The notes beneath the pieces were generated by a model. The model made no database searches and was not told the origin of the DNA. It saw only the letters and a list, made by a program, of their open reading frames with translations. This document shows positions 11,181 to 21,220 of a DNA stretch of 64,000 bases, in pieces. The position numbers and the translations under genes were made by a program. Every line of letters begins with the position of its first letter. Position 1 is the first letter of the stretch. Source of the DNA: Sodiomyces alkalinus F11 (Eukaryota; Ascomycota; Sordariomycetes; Glomerellales; Plectosphaerellaceae); assembly GCF_003711515.1 (NCBI RefSeq), contig NW_021167080.1:4222381-4286380 (forward strand). Reading direction: 5' to 3'.

Positions 11181-13418
11181 TCATGTTCGAGTAAACATCA
11201 GTGGCACCAGCGCCGACTGACTCGACATGGCCCTCTCATCCGTCAAGACGCTGACGAAGCTCCTGCCAAACATCCCCTCCCGAAGCCTCAAGCCCAGAGC
11301 ACAGCTGTCAGGTCCCAGCATCGCCGCCGGCTTCAGAGGAGGAGGCATCTGCTTCTTGGCAAACTGCTGTGAGAGCTTCAGCAGCACCGCCTCCTTGGCC
11401 CTGCGCAACGCGCTCGTCCTCGCCGCCGCGTCTTCCGCCAAGACGCGCTGCGCCTCTTCCTGCTCGATGTTGCGCTGCACCGACGACAGGAAGCCGTCCG
11501 CCCCGGACCCTTCGGCCCCGCCACCTTGCCCGTTCGGGTTGTACACCGTCGGCTGGAGGAGGACCGGCGGCGGGCTGCCGTCCATGATGGGCGCCGTAAT
11601 ATCCGACACGGGCGGCGGGGGCGTTGTAGGCCGAGCCGTCACTGCTTCGTGTCCCGACTGCCGGCCTCGCGAGCCGGACCTGGTCGGCGGCTGTGTTTGC
11701 AGCTGCGGGTGTTTCGGGGGGAGGTGGCCCTGGCTGTGGCTGTGGCTGTGACTGTGACTGTGACTGTGGCTGTGACCAGAGGAACTATCTCTCTCCCCAG
11801 CCTCCCCCTTCTTCCCATCCCAATCTTGCTCTTCTGGGGTTCGCTTTCTTCTCCGCTTCTTCTTCTTCTTGAGCTTCGCAGTAAACGCCTTGCCAGCCTC
11901 CCGTGCCGCTGCGATGTCGCTGGCGAGGTCGTCTTCGAGCCCGTAGGTCCCATGACCGTCGGGAAGGACGTCTCCATCTCCCACTTCCATTCCAGCCAGC
12001 TCAAAGTCGACGAGCTGCGGCAACCCACCAAACTCAAAGCTCTCGTCGAGCAGCTCGCGTGAAGCGGCAGCCGCCGCAGCGCTGGGCGTCGACGGCAGGT
12101 CATCGTGCGACGGCACCGTGTGGAGGAGGTGACTGCTGCTGCTGCTGTTGCTGGCGTCGGACCTGCTCCGCGACAGCGACAGCGCGTACTTGGACCACAG
12201 CTCCCTGCCGGAAGACGACGTGTCCTTCTTCAGGGGCGCCAGCGCGTCGTCCCAGGCCCCGCCGTCCGTGAGTACCACGTCCTCGAAATCGAACTCCCGC
12301 ACCGTCGGCCGGTGGACGTCCACGAGCGCCGACAGCTGCGGGCTGTTCATGACGGCGTTGCGGACGGTCATGCGCCGCAGACGCGGGAAGACGAGGGGCC
12401 GGCGGCTCGGTGCGGGTGGGAGTGGCGACATGGGGCTGGTGACCTCGTTGAACAGCTTGCGACTCGTCGGGGACGGGGCGAAGAGCGGGTCGTCCGCCAG
12501 CGCGAGCGGGCAGGGTCCGCGGAGCCCGAGCCAGGTGAAGGACAGCTTCTCCAGGGACGGGGCCAGACCGCGCAGGTAGTGGTCGATGACCCGGAGGTGG
12601 TCCCGACCGGGGGAGGCGGGGTCCGAGAAGTCCCAGCTCTCCACGGCCAGCGAGAGGCGGCGGATCTGGCGCCAGCGGCGCGGCGAGGAAGGGAGGGCGC
12701 CGAAGGAACCGGCGGGGGAGTGACGGAGATAGTGGAGGGCGGAAGGGTGGACGTGTTCGAGGGAAAGATGGTCGAGACGGGTGAGCGGCGCCCTCTCGAT
12801 GGCGATGCGCAGGCTAATGAGAGCGTAGTCGACGGCGTTCCGGCGATAGCGTTCGCGAGGATCCTGTCCCGGGGTGCGAATGGTGAGGTGCCGGAGGTTG
12901 GGGAGGTGACGAAGGGCATTGATAAAGGAGGGCACGTTGGTGGCGGCGTGGAAGAGGGGCGGGTATTGCTGGGTGAGGATCTCGCCGAGCTCGGTGTTGG
13001 CGTACTTCGGACGGACGAGGACCGAGGCCATGGACGTGTACGGGGTGTAAAGGAAGCAGATCTCGGCGCCTGTGAGCGGGTGGATCAAGGGCGGGAGGAA
13101 GGTGGCGGGAGAGTGCGGGAAAGAGAAGGCCAGGTGCTCGATATGATGGCCTACCCGGGCCAGGGCCTGGACCCGAGAGCCCTTGGTGAAGGTGTTGGCC
13201 GTAAAGGTCAGGTGAATCCGCTTGAATAGACGCTTCGTCGTGATATTGCAGCAGGCGGACGAGGCTAACCGCAGGGAGGCCAAGTCCTCCCGGGGCAGCA
13301 GGTCAAGAATGCGGCCTCGGACCGGCTCGTTCCCCTTTTTCCACAGGCAATAAAATGGTGTCATTGCGGTTTGGGTCTCGTGATGTGGGTGGTGTCTGAA
13401 GTGTTCGTGGGCGTCCAT
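11181..13418 (-). CDS. F-box-like, low-complexity protein of unknown substrate
   Basis: Single open frame of 745 residues from the ATG at 13418; the frame continues upstream to 13535 but without another ATG. Residues about 19-70 (LDLLPREDLASLRLASSACCNITTKRLF in two parts) resemble a degenerate F-box: hydrophobic LxxLPxEDLxxLRLASxxC then a basic RLF. The central part has repeated hydrophobic/Leu patterns (LRHLTI, LDHLSLEH, LRRMTVRN) that suggest leucine-rich-repeat-like substrate binding. The second half is disordered: a KKKKKRRRKR basic run (possible NLS) and an alternating Ser-His tract from a CTGTGG-type repeat near 11730-11775. F-box proteins recruit substrates to SCF ubiquitin ligases; that role is inferred. 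The Met at 13364 is an alternative start. Confidence 0.65.
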   Translation of the reverse strand: MDAHEHFRHHPHHETQTAMTPFYCLWKKGNEPVRGRILDLLPREDLASLRLASSACCNITTKRLFKRIHLTFTANTFTKGSRVQALARVGHHIEHLAFSFPHSPATFLPPLIHPLTGAEICFLYTPYTSMASVLVRPKYANTELGEILTQQYPPLFHAATNVPSFINALRHLPNLRHLTIRTPGQDPRERYRRNAVDYALISLRIAIERAPLTRLDHLSLEHVHPSALHYLRHSPAGSFGALPSSPRRWRQIRRLSLAVESWDFSDPASPGRDHLRVIDHYLRGLAPSLEKLSFTWLGLRGPCPLALADDPLFAPSPTSRKLFNEVTSPMSPLPPAPSRRPLVFPRLRRMTVRNAVMNSPQLSALVDVHRPTVREFDFEDVVLTDGGAWDDALAPLKKDTSSSGRELWSKYALSLSRSRSDASNSSSSSHLLHTVPSHDDLPSTPSAAAAAASRELLDESFEFGGLPQLVDFELAGMEVGDGDVLPDGHGTYGLEDDLASDIAAAREAGKAFTAKLKKKKKRRRKRTPEEQDWDGKKGEAGERDSSSGHSHSHSHSHSHSHSQGHLPPKHPQLQTQPPTRSGSRGRQSGHEAVTARPTTPPPPVSDITAPIMDGSPPPVLLQPTVYNPNGQGGGAEGSGADGFLSSVQRNIEQEEAQRVLAEDAAARTSALRRAKEAVLLKLSQQFAKKQMPPPLKPAAMLGPDSCALGLRLREGMFGRSFVSVLTDERAMSSQSALVPLMFTRT

Positions 13419-16022
13419 GGTGGCGGCTGTCTCATATCGTGATGAAACGACAGGACCTGGCGATTTGGCTGTCGAGCCTGGACCGATCAGGAGGCAGTCG
13501 GTTCCAGGACAGGGGCCAACAGCTGTACACCTCAAAGGTCGGACTCCAGGTGTGGTTTATTGGGGTCACAGTTGATCCCGTTTGGAGAGGTTGGTGAGTG
13601 ATGGGTTGGATGAGATTGTGTAGTGTATCTTTGGAGCTGACGAGGCTGAGCCAGTGAGATGAGGCTATTCGCGACGCCGGTTGAGCCACGAGATGATCAA
13701 TGTCAAGCATATGCAAGCGTAGGGTGAGGTAAGGTAAGTCGGGTTCCGGAACAATGATGCGCAAGTCGAGTCGGGTTTGCTGCTGCTGCTGCTGGTACTG
13801 CATGCAAGAGAAGCAAGTCAAGAAGAAAACAAAGAAGAAAAGGAAGCAGTCCAAGGCAGGTACCGATGCGTAAGTACGCACGTATAGGATGTACGGATTC
13901 CTGAAAGAGCGCTACTCAGTAGAAAGCAGAACGGTCATGAACGGGAGACCCGACCGACCCGGGCCAGAGACCACAGGTGGCCTGTTATATGCATCCACGT
14001 CGGCCCTCGTTCACCATGTGCAGAGCAAAGGGGATCACTACTAGCCACGACGCCAATGCCAACGCCAACGTGGACACCAGGGATTCCCAGCCCCGCCACG
14101 GTCGTGTTGTCCTGCGTGTTTTTTTTTTCTTCTTCTTCTTTTTCTTTCCTTTTTCCATCCTTCATCCACTGGTCCCCGTTTGCGAAAACCCCGAGTTCTT
14201 CTCTCTCGTTGCTGTCTCCGCAGTGATGCTCCTGGCAAAAACGACTGGCCATGACTCACCAGATTCCGCATATGCAGTAGCGTTGTAATATCATTGGAAG
14301 TTGGGAGTTGCAGTAGCGCAAGTCTGTCTGACATTGCATTCTGGGTACTACGCTTCGGCTCCGTTACCTCCCCTCGGCGCGCACCGCGACACCGACGTGC
14401 CGGCCGTCTTGACTGGTCCGCAGCGTCGAAGTCTGCATGACGTCTCACGAGGCGGTGGCTCTCGTCCACTGACATCCGACGGGGAGTGGAGCCGGGCGGC
14501 CGACCTTGCATTGCAGCATTGGAGCTGTGGTCGTGGAAGAGTCGTGGAAGAGTCGTGGTTGTTGTGGTGGCTGTGGTGGTTTTGAGATTCTGCCCCGCAA
14601 TGCCCCGCACTGCCGCTGTCGATAACGCGTGTTGAGGATTTGGGGAAAACGGTGAGACACGCGCTCAGGAGACTCCTATTGGACGAAAGCTTGCCGGTAT
14701 TCGGTTTGGCAATTGTGATTGGGTAGAGACTTGACGCGGGAAGTCGGACGCGTTGAAAGACCTTGAGAGACGCGATGTCAAACCGGTGTACGTACCTAGC
14801 GACTCGCGACGTTACTTGGTACTTTGTACACACGCGATATCCTGCGAGGACATCGCGTGTCTGATCGAGACTCGGTTCTCTGTATGCAGCCCCATGCACG
14901 GCAAGATACAACTGCATTGTTGACAAACCCGGTCCATGCGCGACCCTACTAACAACTCCCGACTGACAATAGGTCGTCCCTGATCTATCCACAGGGGAGA
15001 ACACCCAACGCGACGGCGACACTAATCTTCTGCGTTGTTCGTCGTTAGACTCGGGTCTCGTGGAGGGGACGATTTGCGTGATGCCGGTGGAACGACTAAT
15101 ACCAACCCCTTCGTCTCTGCTCATAGTCCCTGAAGCACAGATGACAATCGCCCTCACACAATCCTCCACCACCTCTCCTTCCACCCGATGAAACAACACG
15201 TCTGGTATTCCAACTTTGCTTGCCCCTTAGTCTGATCCACCGGCAGCTGGTGGTTGACAGACTTGACAGTCTATGGTCTACTCTCCCGTTCGTGGGTGGA
15301 TTGGCATAGAAGTCCTTGAGGACTACCACAACCACAGGCCGGTGTGGCCAGAGACGGTAGACCTCACCATTGGCTGCAATGCAAGCTCGTTGAGTCACAA
15401 AACAACAAAACACCGACGTGTCGTGTCCCCAACATGAATCGACAAAAAGTTGCCAAGAGAATGTTGCGGCTAGACAACTGTCAATAATAGTCTCTGTAGT
15501 TGTAGATACCGGGTGTCCTTCGTGGTTTCGGGCGTCTCGACCCTCCAAGACCTCTGACCACCTTCTCGTCATCCCATCCATGTAAACGGGAAGCGCAACC
15601 CCAAGTCGATTCTCTGATATTACAAGTTACAGGCACTCCAGTAGGGAAAGAAGAAGACCCACGACTCCTAATTTAATAGGAGGGCAGTGCCATGTGGTTG
15701 CAGCACTGTTGCCCCCCCCCTTTTGCAATGCCATGCCACGCAAGATCGGCCACTAGTCCTCCAGACCCCAATCTCAAGCAACATACAGAGGTAATACCTA
15801 CCTCTCGACCGGCCCGTTCTAATTCTTATACTCCGTAGTTCGTATTTGGCATCACTGACTTCTCATGCCACTCTGTTCAGTGGTCGAAGAGTAAAAGAAC
15901 TTTGTACATCTGCCCCCTCGTATTCGTATGTGAAGTTCCACGCTAAAATTTGTTGCGTATACTCCGCATGTGGTTTGCTACCCAATACAGGTGAGCCCAT
16001 CTATCGCCTTGACGATTAAACC
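13419..16022. other. Intergenic, no gene supported
   Basis: About 2.6 kb upstream of the F-box-like gene and downstream of the Air1/2-like gene. The longest open frame (14348-15199, minus) is Cys/Arg-rich without any recognised domain and overlaps several equally long frames on both strands, so it is not called. Polypyrimidine run at 14117-14155 and a C9 run near 15712-15720. Confidence 0.45.
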
Positions 16023-18347
16023 CTACTTCGTCTTCGGCTTCCTCCTGTTGTTCCGGGATTTGCGGTTGTTATTGCCCGACTGCTGCTGCGAAGACCCGGC
16101 ACGCTTATCGTTCTTCGACGATGATCCCTGTTTCCCCTTGCCCGAAGTCTTTGGTTGCGCCGCGACCTGGTTTGGTCCGGGAGCCCTGGGCATGGGCCTG
16201 GGCGGCAGCGGATGAGCGAACGCGCTGTAACCCCCGGGCGGCCCGGGAGGAGGTGGACCGGGAGGCAGTGGAGGCTGAGCATAGGAAGCGGGGGGCGGGG
16301 GTGGTGGCGGTCTTGCCCCGTTCACGGGCGTGAACCGGATATTGCTGGACACTCGCATTTTCGCAGGTGGCTCCCTAGTCCTTACTTTCTCTCCGATGAA
16401 CTCGCCCTCCTCGGATCCATCGCTATCTGGGTAGAATATATGGGTCCTCTTCGCACTGGCGCCTTTGATCCTGAGTTCAGAACCCGGCTCGGCAAAAGTC
16501 GCAGAAGTGGCGGAGGCCTCCTCGGCCGAGCGCGGATCCACGTATAAGTCGCGGTTCTGCATCGACCAAGTCAAGCTAACGGGCCTGTATCCCCGTAGAC
16601 CACAGTCCGAAGAAAAGTGCCCTTCGGCACCGCAGTACCCACAGAATGCCGGGATGTCGCGCACCGTTTTGACATCTTGACTCCGGGGATGGTAAGAGCG
16701 CCAGATCTCGTCGCACACGTCTTCGTGATGTGCCGCGGCACAGAAGGCGCATTCCAAGCCTTCGTCGTCTGTCATGGCCAGCTTCTCCTCGCAGATCGAC
16801 TCTCGGTGGCCCAACTGTCGACACTTGGCGCATCGCGAGCGCTGTGGGCAACTCCAAGAGAAATGGTCTCCTCGACAATGGCGGCATAGAGTATTCTGGC
16901 AGTTCAAAGCCGAGTGTCCGAGCGCCGCACAAACAATGCAGATATCGAAGAGGCCAGAGGCCCCTGGGAAATACCTTTGCTGTTGGCGTAGCGCCTCCTC
17001 TTCGTCCACAACCGTCCGCCAAGACTCTGCCGGAACTTCAGCGGCAGCGATCTGCATATCATGAGCATCGTCGGTCTCTGGGCCTTCTGAAGCATCAGCG
17101 ACTTCCGATTCTTCCCCAGAATCATGACCCGCACCGGGCTCGGAGCCTGGGTCGGGTTCGAGCAGAGACGCCCACTCACTCGCAGTTGGCGCATGCGCTT
17201 CGTGTTCTGAAGAGGACGGCTGGGGCTCGGGCTCCGCCTCTGGCTGCAACTCAAGCTCTGGCTCTGACTGCGGCTCAAGATCAGGATCTGGTTGCGGCTC
17301 AAGCGCAGGCTGAAGGTCCGGCTCAGGCTCAGGCTCAGAGTCAGGCTCGGCCAACGTCGGGGGACGAGAGGGAGTCGGCACCCCTGTAGAAGTGTCACCA
17401 TTTACTGTGGGGTCCGGTGAATCGAAGTCAGGCTGCTCAGTATCCGCCGTCGTCTTGTCCGTAGGATCCAGCGGGGCGGCAGAACTCCCTTCTTGGGCCT
17501 CTGTACATTGCCGCAGAATCGTGGTGACGGTACCGAGTTTCCGCAGTTTATTGAATCCCTTCTTCACAAGGGCCCGCCATTTATGTTGTTGTTTGGCGTC
17601 CTTGGCCTCGGGAGATGTTGCATGCTTCAAGTGGATGCCCATGAGCACATTGACAATGACGTCGGTGAGTTTTTGCTTCTTTTTGGGATTCTCCTCGACC
17701 AGAGCTTCGCACCATGCGCGAAACCAGTTCTCCACACATTTGCTATCCGACGGCATCAAGGGAACCATTGTGTCGACAGGTAGCGTCCAATGCACACCGT
17801 AAGCCTTGGTCTTGCGCGACCTGCCGAGTGACAGAGAGCCGTTGGTGACACTCGCGGCAGGAGCCTTATCGCCGCTGCTTCCACTAGGTACAGTCATAGC
17901 GCCCGCGGCCGTTGGTGGCGAGAGGTTTTCCACCTGCCTCGAGCCCGCCTCCGAGCCAGGCTGATCTGCCTCTGTCACCGACGGCGGCGGACACTTTGCG
18001 TTTTCCCCGCCCATCTCCTGCAACACAACGGCATCGTCGTTAGGCTCCGAGAGGTGACCGGCGGTTTGGCCCACACCTCCAGACGCTTCTTCTAAAGAAT
18101 CTCGTGTCTTGGTACCATAATCCGTATTCGGCTGTCCTCTGCCATTTTGCTCATCAAGCGTGCTGTGCGGTGAATTGGGCGAGCCCGTCTTCTGCCTCTT
18201 AGACCCTGGTTCGTTTGCAATCCCTGTGGAAGAAGTCGACTCGCATTTGCTATCCTGTACGCCGTCGCGGAAGCGCTTCCGGGAAGACGCCGGGCCAACA
18301 GCCATGTCAGAGCGGTTGGCGGGCTCTGTTTCTGTTGTGGCCCCCAT
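16023..18347 (-). CDS. Air1/Air2-like zinc-knuckle protein (TRAMP complex)
   Basis: Single exon, 774 residues from the ATG at 18347 (the frame reaches a TTG at 18365 only). Five CCHC-type knuckles occupy about residues 470-582: CIVCAALGHSALNC, CRHCRGDHFSWSC, CAKCRQLGHRESIC, a fourth C..C..H..C (CAFCAAAHHEDVC) and CGYCGAEGHFSSDC. Between knuckles 4 and 5 is IWRSY, matching the IWRxY motif that in yeast Air1/2 contacts the Trf4/5 poly(A) polymerase. Five knuckles plus this motif identify the TRAMP subunit that helps nuclear exosome RNA surveillance. The long N-terminal half is Ser/Pro-rich, with a conserved-looking block near 190-285 and a Glu-Pro repeat at about 335-378. The C-terminus is Pro/Gly then Lys/Arg/Asn rich. 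Much longer than yeast Air proteins (about 350 residues), as is usual in filamentous fungi. Confidence 0.8.
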   Translation of the reverse strand: MGATTETEPANRSDMAVGPASSRKRFRDGVQDSKCESTSSTGIANEPGSKRQKTGSPNSPHSTLDEQNGRGQPNTDYGTKTRDSLEEASGGVGQTAGHLSEPNDDAVVLQEMGGENAKCPPPSVTEADQPGSEAGSRQVENLSPPTAAGAMTVPSGSSGDKAPAASVTNGSLSLGRSRKTKAYGVHWTLPVDTMVPLMPSDSKCVENWFRAWCEALVEENPKKKQKLTDVIVNVLMGIHLKHATSPEAKDAKQQHKWRALVKKGFNKLRKLGTVTTILRQCTEAQEGSSAAPLDPTDKTTADTEQPDFDSPDPTVNGDTSTGVPTPSRPPTLAEPDSEPEPEPDLQPALEPQPDPDLEPQSEPELELQPEAEPEPQPSSSEHEAHAPTASEWASLLEPDPGSEPGAGHDSGEESEVADASEGPETDDAHDMQIAAAEVPAESWRTVVDEEEALRQQQRYFPGASGLFDICIVCAALGHSALNCQNTLCRHCRGDHFSWSCPQRSRCAKCRQLGHRESICEEKLAMTDDEGLECAFCAAAHHEDVCDEIWRSYHPRSQDVKTVRDIPAFCGYCGAEGHFSSDCGLRGYRPVSLTWSMQNRDLYVDPRSAEEASATSATFAEPGSELRIKGASAKRTHIFYPDSDGSEEGEFIGEKVRTREPPAKMRVSSNIRFTPVNGARPPPPPPPASYAQPPLPPGPPPPGPPGGYSAFAHPLPPRPMPRAPGPNQVAAQPKTSGKGKQGSSSKNDKRAGSSQQQSGNNNRKSRNNRRKPKTK

Positions 18348-18879
18348 GGGACCAACGAGAGACAAGAACGAAGCTTGTCAAGGCGATGTTGCGCGAAGTG
18401 AGATGACAGGAGCAGCAGAGTACCTCGGGCAACTTGAAGCCGGGAGATGAAAGCCTAGATTCAGTGTAAGGAGCCCAGGCTCATGTCATGTCAGGCGCAC
18501 TTCTCACTGAACTAGCCAAGACTTTGCCCAAATCTGCTGGCTACCATTTGCAAAGAAAAGGAAACAAGAAAAGGAAAATAGAAAAGAAGAAGAAGAAAAG
18601 GAGTCCACTGATGATTTCTTAAATCTGGAATGAACGAGAAAAGCGTGTGCGCCCGTTGCCCGGAAAGGAGTAGGTAGATCAGGACAGGGTCTCAACATTC
18701 GTAGGACCCGTGTAGCGGATTGCCTTCGAGGAGGAAGGTGCAAGTCGCGTGAATAAGATAAATGCGTCTCTGTCCGTTAGACGAAGAGTTGGCGGTGTTA
18801 TCAGACACTCTTGCTTCTTGTCGGCCCTTTGGGATCAGGTGGGCAAAGTCAATACAGGGAGGTAAAGAGTTTATGGCAG

Positions 18880-19255
18880 TCTGAAATAAAATAAAAGGAA
18901 AAAAGTTGTAGTCAATATTACTTAAGGGACCGTCTACCTTAGAGAGGCACTATATCTGGCTGGAGAGGCACCTAAAATTGGGGTAAGTCCGCCGGACCCA
19001 TATTTCGATATCGAGGTACAGGAAAAGATACAAATCAGTACTAGAAAACCAACCTAGTCAAAGTACCTAAGCACTATACTTAAGGACGTTAATCCGATTA
19101 TATAATACAAGGTATGTGAATTTCAAGATAGGTGATAGGCTGTTTGATTAACTATAGCCTAATTACCGTTACTAAGTATAGTACTATTAATATCCTCTTT
19201 TATCTAGGGCTATTTACGTAGATAGCTTTATTAGGTATTATTAGTATTATTATTG

Positions 19256-19287
<32 letters not shown>

Positions 19288-19570
19288 TTATTATTAAGCT
19301 ATAGAAAAGACTATAGCTATAGGAAAGATTAATATATTTTAAATAAAGGTATATATAGATATACGAGAAATAGCAGATTTAGTAGTAAATACTAGGGTAC
19401 TTTATAATAGGCTTTATAGGATAATAGGTGCCGCGCTATAGCTTTAGAGCTATATACGCATAATAAAAAATATCAGGAACTGCTACCACCGTTATATCTA
19501 TAGTAAAAATTCTACAGGTGTCTATTCGCCCGAATTACCGAGGCTATAATTCTTCGATTAAATCCGTGCC
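18880..19570. repeat. AT-rich island, probable RIP-degraded repeat
   Basis: Base composition falls abruptly from about half GC to strongly AT, with TA dinucleotides everywhere (TATAG, CTATAG, TTAATAT). It includes a (TTA)n microsatellite at about 19241-19300. No open frame of useful length. In Pezizomycotina such sharply bounded, TpA-rich blocks are typical of transposon copies mutated by RIP; no recognisable transposase remains. Confidence 0.6.
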
Positions 19571-20116
19571 TGTTACGTAACCGTAAAAACACGGTCTATT
19601 CAACAGGGATCACCCTATAGTCCCTGCACAAACCTGAAATCCTATAGAGTACGTACCTTGTACCTTATGGAGGTAAAGGTGGCTTGTGATTTCCAGTGAT
19701 TTGCAGTGATTTCCTTGGTCGCGCCTGCCAAATCGTCCCAAGCTAAGGGGAATGCCAAGTAACCTCTTACGACAACATAACCACCACGCAGCTTTTGAAG
19801 AATCTCGGTTCTCGCCATCTCCATCTCGCATCATTTCTCAACCTCGACCACCTTCCCACTCGCAATACCTACCGTGTCCTGGTCTGCCACGGCTTTACCT
19901 TTCTCGAATCCACCACCCTCTCTTCTCAGCCCTTCGTTAGGTGGTGGGTGTATTCTCCCGAAAACGGTTGATAACGGCTTTCCCATCATTCCTTATACTC
20001 TATACTCTGTACATCCAGCTCCTCTATTCGCCTCGATTCTTATTTGCCCATCCTCGGGAGGGATCAGAAGTTCATCCGTCGAGAGTTCATCTTCCTTTAG
20101 CTCCCATTCATCTGAT

Positions 20117-20252
20117 CATCCTGTCATCCTGTCATCCGGTCATCCGGTCATCCTGTCATCCGGTCATCCTGTCATCCGGTCATCCTGTCATCCGGTCATC
20201 CTGTCATCCGGTCATCCTGTCATCCTGTCATACTGTCAAACTGTCAAACTGT
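20117..20252 (+). repeat. 8-bp/16-bp minisatellite (CATCCTGT / CATCCGGT)
   Basis: Seventeen consecutive 8-mers. Fourteen are CATCCTGT or CATCCGGT; in the middle the two alternate strictly, making a 16-bp higher-order unit. The last three decay to CATACTGT and CAAACTGT. It ends 105 bp before the ORMDL start codon, so lies in its promoter or 5' UTR. Confidence 0.95.
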
Positions 20253-20357
20253 CAACAGAATACCGCCAAACTGTCTTCACCGATCCTCATCTCGCGCACC
20301 GTCTCCTACGAGGCGGCTGCCAATTCTCCCCCCAATCGCAGCACATCGTACGGAACT

Positions 20358-21220
20358 ATGGCGGACCGAACAAGCAGACGCAGGAGATCTAGTAGCCTCC
20401 TCCAAGTCCATTACGAACCGGCTGAGACACTTGAGCAGATAAGTGACCAAGCCGTCGTCCCCAACCTCAATGCCAACTGGGTCAATGCCAAAGGTGAGCA
20501 GCAGTTCCCTTCCCCTCTCTTCCTCTCGCGTCCGTTCTCCCCTACCGACGACTGCCGGCTGCCCGCGACTCGCCGCCACCGTCTTGGCACCAGCATCTTC
20601 GGGCTTCCTAGATTCCTAGACTAGAGTTATAATGCTTACCAGGACGTCACATCTTCGCTGACATGTTCCCCCCTGAACAGGAGCCTGGACTATCCACCTC
20701 GTACTTATCGCCGGTCTCAAGATCTTTTACGATATCATTCCAGGAGTGTCACAGGAGTCATCCTGGACGTTAACGAATATCACGTACATGTGCGGCTCGT
20801 ACATCATGTTCCATCACGTACGCGGCATCCCCTTCGAGTTCAATGGCGGCGCCTTCGACAACCTGAACATGTGGGAACAAATCGATGACGGCGCCCAATA
20901 CACCCCCGCCAAGAAGTTCCTCCTCAGCGTGCCCATCGTGCTCTTCCTCTTGAGCACCCACTACACCCATTACGACCTGACGTACTTCAGCATCAATTTC
21001 CTAGCCTTATTGGCTGTTGTCATCCCTAAGCTTCCATTCGTATGTCCTGTCTTTTCCCAGTGTTTTCTTGCCCCCACCCCTCTCCCCTGTCGTCTCGTTT
21101 CACGAGACGGTGAGCACTGGTGGACCAGCACGTCAGTGGCGAGGTTTTGAGGCTAATGTGGCTTTTTTCTAGAGCCATCGCATGCGCCTCGGCCTTTTCC
21201 ACGGAGTACCCGAGGATTGA
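20358..21220 (+). CDS. orm1: ORMDL family protein (Orm1/Orm2), sphingolipid regulator
   Basis: Exons 20358-20493, 20681-21039, 21173-21220 give 180 residues. Introns: GTGAGC...GAACAG (187 nt) and GTATGT...TTCTAG (133 nt). The spliced protein shows the ORMDL signature: NLNANWVNAKGAW, WTLTNITYMCGSYIMFHHVRG, PFEF, a WEQIDDGAQYTPAKKFL block, THYTHYDLTYF and PKLPFSHRMRLGLF at the end, with four hydrophobic membrane segments. ORMDL proteins sit in the ER membrane and inhibit serine palmitoyltransferase. The N-terminus carries R7-R-R-R10-S-S-S13, fitting the RxRxxS site by which Ypk1/Gad8-type kinases relieve Orm inhibition in yeast. The last exon codes only 15 residues; without it the frame ends in intron sequence. 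Confidence 0.95.

Larger units (their letters stand above)
18366..20357. other. Intergenic with AT-rich island and minisatellite
   Basis: Two kilobases between the divergent Air1/2-like gene and the ORMDL gene. The first 500 bases are ordinary promoter-like sequence. The AT-rich island (18880-19570) and the minisatellite (20117-20252) are listed separately. The rest is pyrimidine-rich sequence likely to be the ORMDL promoter and leader. Confidence 0.6.

Noticed and set aside
12105..13229. 374-residue + strand frame inside the F-box-like gene
   Set aside because: Arg/Gly/Glu-rich shadow typical of the reverse of a GC-rich gene; no start context or domain.
14348..15199. 283-residue minus-strand frame
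   Set aside because: No domain, no conserved pattern, overlapped by comparable frames in other phases; looks random.
20117..20252. CRISPR-like array
   Set aside because: Unit is 8 bp with no spacers, in a eukaryotic promoter; it is a simple minisatellite.
19941..20624. 227-residue frame across the minisatellite into the ORMDL gene
   Set aside because: Frame through the repeat is a by-product of the 8-bp unit; it reads into intron 1, whereas the ATG at 20358 plus splicing gives a complete ORMDL protein.
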